Below are positions 14,112-16,626 of a stretch of DNA of 16,626 bases, one piece after another. The number at the start of each line of letters is the position of its first letter. Within the stretch, counting starts at the first letter, position 1. Source of the DNA: Nocardioides sp. (lineage in GTDB: Bacteria > Actinomycetota > Actinomycetes > Propionibacteriales > Nocardioidaceae); NCBI GenBank assembly GCA_003519585.1, contig DOWL01000167.1:22185-38810 (forward strand), given 5' to 3'. Made by a program: the position numbers and the translations under genes. The notes under the pieces were generated by a model. The model had not been told where the DNA came from. It did not search any database and saw only the letters and a program-made list of their open reading frames with translations.

Positions 14112-14138
14112 GCTCTTCCCAGAGGTAGGAGCTCAGCG
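14106..14138. terminator. compact two-way terminator holding both convergent stop codons
   Basis: GCTGAGCTC (14107-14115) pairs perfectly with GAGCTCAGC (14129-14137). The stem can extend by a T-G pair outside, and by T-G and T-A pairs inside, leaving a 9-base loop. The TGA of the + strand phosphatase-family gene (14109-14111) and the TGA of the - strand gene (complement of 14133-14135) are mirror images within the two arms. Position and symmetry make a shared terminator likely, although no T-run is present. Confidence 0.68.
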
Positions 14139-15134
14139 CACCTCGCAGTCAACGGGGTCGGAGCAGGGCTTGACGTCGTGCTCCTCGATGACCGCGCCGT
14201 CGGCATCGCGGGTGACGGCCTTCGCCAGTTGGCCGTCGACGGTGCCCCAGAAGATCGTCTCACCCGTCACGAACGTGCCCGTCTCGACGTGTGCAGAGAC
14301 CGTGGTGCCGTCGGTGGCGACCAGGTCGACCGTGGCGACGTCGGTGCCGTCGGCACCGCCGACCCACACGGTGCGCGCCGTGCCGCCGGCGTACGTCTCG
14401 GTGTCGAACAGCTCGAGGTCGGAGCCGGGTTGGAGGAAGTCGTCGGTGCCCATCCCCCAGCGATACTGCAGGTCGCCGTCCGGGCCGCTCACCATCGCGG
14501 GGAAGCAGGGATCTGACTCGTCGCCACCCCACTCCCGCAGGGGGCTCACGCAGGCCAGCCGCATCGGGCCGGCGTCGACGATGACGCCCCCGTCCATGGA
14601 GCCCACGGGGTAGCCGTCCTGCGGACTGCCGAGCACGTGCTGCTCGTAGTCGGAGGTGCCGTCGTACAGCCAGGCCGGGAAGTCCTGCTGCCGGAAGGTC
14701 GTCACCCCGGTGTACCAGCGGGTGCCCAGGTCGACGGGGCCGAACTCGACATGGTCGTCCGGGATGTCCATCTCCGAACCGTTGGTCGCGCGAGCATCCT
14801 CGGGCGCCGGGATCACCACCTGCCAGCTCGACACCTGGACGGCCCCGGGGATCTCGGCGAGGGCCCGCTTAGCGAGGGCGGACAGCTCATGCGGCTTGGA
14901 CGCGATCGGCGGGCTGTCGTCCGTACGGTCCGTGGGACCGCCGGTGACTGCGGCGAACCCGACGGTCGCGGCGACCACGACCGCCGCCGTGCCGACTACG
15001 ACCGCCACCAGCCGGCCGCGCTGCCGACGCCGGCCGCGAGTGCGGATCTCGGTGAGCCGGTCCGGCTGGAGCAGTTCGGGCTCCCCGGACCTGAGTGCTC
15101 GCTCGAGCTGGTCGACCGTGCGTACGTCGTTCAC
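14133..15134 (-). CDS. single-pass membrane protein paired with SigE-family sigma factor (possible anti-sigma or sensor)
   Basis: A 333-residue protein of unknown function. Its GTG start overlaps the stop of the sigma factor gene (GTGA), so the two are co-translated. Residues 1-40 are a charged cytoplasmic segment (VDQLERALRSGEPELLQPDRLTEIRTRGRRRQRG), residues 41-64 an Ala/Val membrane helix, and the rest is outside the membrane. The outer part is rich in Asp, Gly and Trp, lacks enzyme motifs I recognise, and has four cysteines (195, 210, 324, 330) that could form disulfides, the last two in a C-x5-C at the C-terminus. The architecture is that of proteins encoded next to SigE-family ECF sigma factors. 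No zinc-binding anti-sigma (H-x3-C-x2-C) motif is present, so a direct anti-sigma role is inference from the neighbour alone. Confidence 0.78.
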   Translation of the reverse strand: MNDVRTVDQLERALRSGEPELLQPDRLTEIRTRGRRRQRGRLVAVVVGTAAVVVAATVGFAAVTGGPTDRTDDSPPIASKPHELSALAKRALAEIPGAVQVSSWQVVIPAPEDARATNGSEMDIPDDHVEFGPVDLGTRWYTGVTTFRQQDFPAWLYDGTSDYEQHVLGSPQDGYPVGSMDGGVIVDAGPMRLACVSPLREWGGDESDPCFPAMVSGPDGDLQYRWGMGTDDFLQPGSDLELFDTETYAGGTARTVWVGGADGTDVATVDLVATDGTTVSAHVETGTFVTGETIFWGTVDGQLAKAVTRDADGAVIEEHDVKPCSDPVDCEVR

Positions 15135-15649
15135 TGTCCCACCACTTCCTCGTAGTCGGGCGCGCCGTTCTCGGCGGTCACCCGCAGCTTGGCGAGCGCG
15201 CGGGCCAGGGTGCTCTTCACCGTCCCCTTGGCGACGCCGAGCTCGTGCGCCACCTCGGCCTCGGAGAGGTCGAAGTAGTGCCTCAGCACGACCACCTGGC
15301 GTTCCCGGGCGGTGAGGGTGCGGAGCAGTCGGACCGCCTCGTCACGCTCGTCGACCCGGGTGTCGGGTCGCGCCGACACGGTCGCGAGGGGTTGCTCCCC
15401 GACCTCGACCGTGCCGTGCCGGCGTCGGATCCGGTCGATGTTGAGGTTGACCAGCACCCGCCTGCTGTAGGCGAGGGCATCGGCCCGGCGCACCCGCCGC
15501 CAGTGCGCATAGGTGCGCACCAACGCGGTCTGCGTCAGGTCCTCCGCCAGGTGGTGGTCACCGGTGAGGAGGTACGCCGAGCGCAACAGCCGCGGCCAGG
15601 CCGCGGTCGCGAACTCGTCGAAGCCGTCTTGCCCCGAGTTCCGGTTCAC
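15131..15649 (-). CDS. SigE-family ECF RNA polymerase sigma factor
   Basis: A 172-residue sigma-70 family factor of the ECF type. Region 2 spans about residues 12-78 (FATAAWPRLLRSAYLLTGD, HLAEDLTQTALVRTYAHW, RRVLVNLNIDRIRRR) and contacts core enzyme and the -10 element. After a linker, region 4 (LTARERQVVVLRHYFDLSEAEVAHELGVAKGTVKSTLARAL, about 111-152) holds the helix-turn-helix for the -35 element. Motif order and length match the actinobacterial SigE subfamily (TIGR02983-like). The start is GTG with GGGAGAG upstream. The following membrane protein gene overlaps its stop and is the likely partner. A GGAAC-N18-CGTC pair upstream suggests the factor drives its own operon. Which stimulus it answers is not visible. 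Confidence 0.93.
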   Translation of the reverse strand: MNRNSGQDGFDEFATAAWPRLLRSAYLLTGDHHLAEDLTQTALVRTYAHWRRVRRADALAYSRRVLVNLNIDRIRRRHGTVEVGEQPLATVSARPDTRVDERDEAVRLLRTLTARERQVVVLRHYFDLSEAEVAHELGVAKGTVKSTLARALAKLRVTAENGAPDYEEVVGQ

Positions 15650-15711
15650 CAGCTCTCCCGTCGTGTGTCGTCACCTGTCTCTACGCAGGAGATCGCGACG
15701 AGGTTGAGCCG

Positions 15712-15738
15712 GACGCGGGGAAAGTTCCTGACAGTTCC
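15712..15738 (-). promoter_or_regulatory. candidate ECF-type autoregulatory promoter (GGAAC-N18-CGTC)
   Basis: On the - strand GGAAC (complement of 15734-15738) and CGTC (complement of 15712-15715) are 18 bases apart, matching the layout of many ECF promoters (GGAAC, about 16-19 bases, CGT or GTT). A second GGAACT copy begins 10 bases further on, inside the spacer. Transcription would start about 55 bases before the sigma factor GTG. Support is by pattern only. Confidence 0.35.
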
Positions 15739-15777
15739 GCCGCGACACGCCGACTTCAGCCACACGAACGTCTGGGA

Positions 15778-16626
15778 CTATCCGAAGAAAACCGCCGCCT
15801 CCGCGTACTCCTCGGAGCTGACCAGCTTGAGCTCGGCGGTGCCCTCGGAGAGCGGGACCCGGACGATGTCGGTGCCGCGCAGCGCGACCATCGTGCCGAA
15901 GTCGCGGTCGGCGACCGCATCGATCGCGTGCAGCCCGAACCGCGTCGCCAGCCACCGGTCGAACGCCGTCGGCGTTCCGCCACGCTGGATGTGGCCGAGC
16001 ACGACGGCGCGGGCCTCCTTGCCGGTGCGCGCCTCGATCTCGCCGGCCAGTCGGTCGCCGATGCCGCCGAGCCGGACGTGGCCGAAGGCGTCCTTCTCAC
16101 CGGAGACGAGCGTCATGTCCCCACCTTCGGCCGGGATCGCACCCTCGGAGACCACGATGATCGGCGCGTAGTGGGTCTCGAACCGGGTCTCGACGTGCTC
16201 GCACAGCTTCGCGATGTCGAAGGGCTGCTCGGGGATCAGGACCGCGCTGGCGCCACCGGCGATGCCGGCGTGCAGGGCGATCCAGCCGGCGTGCCGACCC
16301 ATGACCTCGACCACCAGCACCCGGTGGTGGGACTCGGCGGTGGTGTGCAGCCGGTCGATGGCCTCGGTCGCGATGTTGACCGCGGTGTCGAAGCCGAAGG
16401 TGAAGTCGGTGCCCGAGAGGTCGTTGTCGATGGTCTTGGGCACGCCCACCACCGGCAGGCCCAGGGCGCTGAAGCGGTGCGCGATCGACATCGTGCCGTC
16501 GCCACCGATGGCCACCAGGGCATCGATGCCCAGCTCGCGCACATAGGCCATGGCCTGGGCCGAGCAGTCGGCGCCGCCGGCGCCGAAGTAGCGGAAGGGG
16601 TCGCAGCGGTTGTGCGTGCCCAGCAC
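15778..16626 (-). CDS. pfkA: 6-phosphofructokinase (PfkA family), 5' end outside window
   Basis: The frame enters from the right edge of the window and ends at 15778, giving 282 residues. A GTG happens to sit at the edge but is not the start: the N-terminal ~60 residues, with the glycine-rich loop at the nucleotide site, are missing. The enzyme phosphorylates fructose 6-phosphate to the 1,6-bisphosphate in glycolysis. Visible motifs: VAIGGDGTMSIA, VVGVPKTIDNDL (with the catalytic Asp of TIDND), FGFDTAV, VMGRHAGWIAL, the acidic VSEGA and VLGHIQRGGTPTAFDRWLA. Counting from these, about 60 residues separate this numbering from E. coli PfkA, giving Gly at position 104 and Lys at 124. That pair belongs to the actinobacterial mixed-substrate clade, where both ATP- and PPi-dependent enzymes occur. 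GGDG favours ATP. Confidence 0.93.
   Translation of the reverse strand: MLGTHNRCDPFRYFGAGGADCSAQAMAYVRELGIDALVAIGGDGTMSIAHRFSALGLPVVGVPKTIDNDLSGTDFTFGFDTAVNIATEAIDRLHTTAESHHRVLVVEVMGRHAGWIALHAGIAGGASAVLIPEQPFDIAKLCEHVETRFETHYAPIIVVSEGAIPAEGGDMTLVSGEKDAFGHVRLGGIGDRLAGEIEARTGKEARAVVLGHIQRGGTPTAFDRWLATRFGLHAIDAVADRDFGTMVALRGTDIVRVPLSEGTAELKLVSSEEYAEAAVFFG

Noticed and set aside
16624..16626. GTG at the window edge as the start of phosphofructokinase
   Set aside because: The first motif seen corresponds to about residue 60 of the family, and the N-terminal glycine-rich nucleotide loop is absent, so the gene continues beyond the window.
1..16626. tRNA, rRNA, CRISPR, insertion sequence or prophage content
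   Set aside because: No cloverleaf-like segments, repeat-spacer series, transposase or phage motifs were seen; protein genes with known families fill the window.

Overview
The window is chromosomal DNA from a high-GC actinobacterium, most likely in or near Nocardioidaceae (Propionibacteriales). This is inferred from the strong G/C bias at third codon positions, frequent GTG starts, several start codons that seem to be leaderless, an M. tuberculosis-type class II DAHP synthase and a SigE-family sigma factor. It carries 13 protein genes, two of them cut by the window ends. There is no RNA gene, insertion sequence, prophage or CRISPR array. Coding density is high and no gene-free stretch exceeds about 135 bases.

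Left third (1-6869, + strand): a carbohydrate-utilisation operon. It holds the end of a LacI-type repressor, a lipoprotein sugar-binding protein, two ABC permeases, a secreted (alpha/alpha)6-barrel enzyme of the DUF3131/glucoamylase-like class (related to GH144/GH189 beta-1,2-glucan enzymes), and a GH39 glycosidase with no export signal. The junctions are ATGA or GTGA overlaps or short gaps. The logic reads as outside cleavage, import of oligosaccharides, and inside hydrolysis. No ABC ATPase is encoded, so a shared MsiK/MsmX-type ATPase elsewhere is presumed. A strong hairpin closes the operon. The substrate is not known; a beta-1,2-glucan or another beta-glycan is a hypothesis.

Middle (7003-13250): a type I-beta DAHP synthase (+), a zinc-ribbon membrane protein with a discoidin-like outer domain (+), then on the - strand an L-threonine aldolase-like PLP enzyme, a class II DAHP synthase and an APC-family amino acid permease. 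Both unrelated sequence classes of the first shikimate-pathway enzyme therefore lie within 5 kb. The genes are separated by hairpins. Three of them have a TANNNT -10 hexamer 6-7 nt before the start codon, which suggests leaderless transcripts.

Right part (13350-16626): an endonuclease/exonuclease/phosphatase-family protein (+) ends in a compact two-way terminator shared with a - strand pair, a SigE-family ECF sigma factor and a single-pass membrane protein overlapping it. Further right is the C-terminal four-fifths of a 6-phosphofructokinase (-) with the G/K active-site signature of the mixed ATP/PPi clade.
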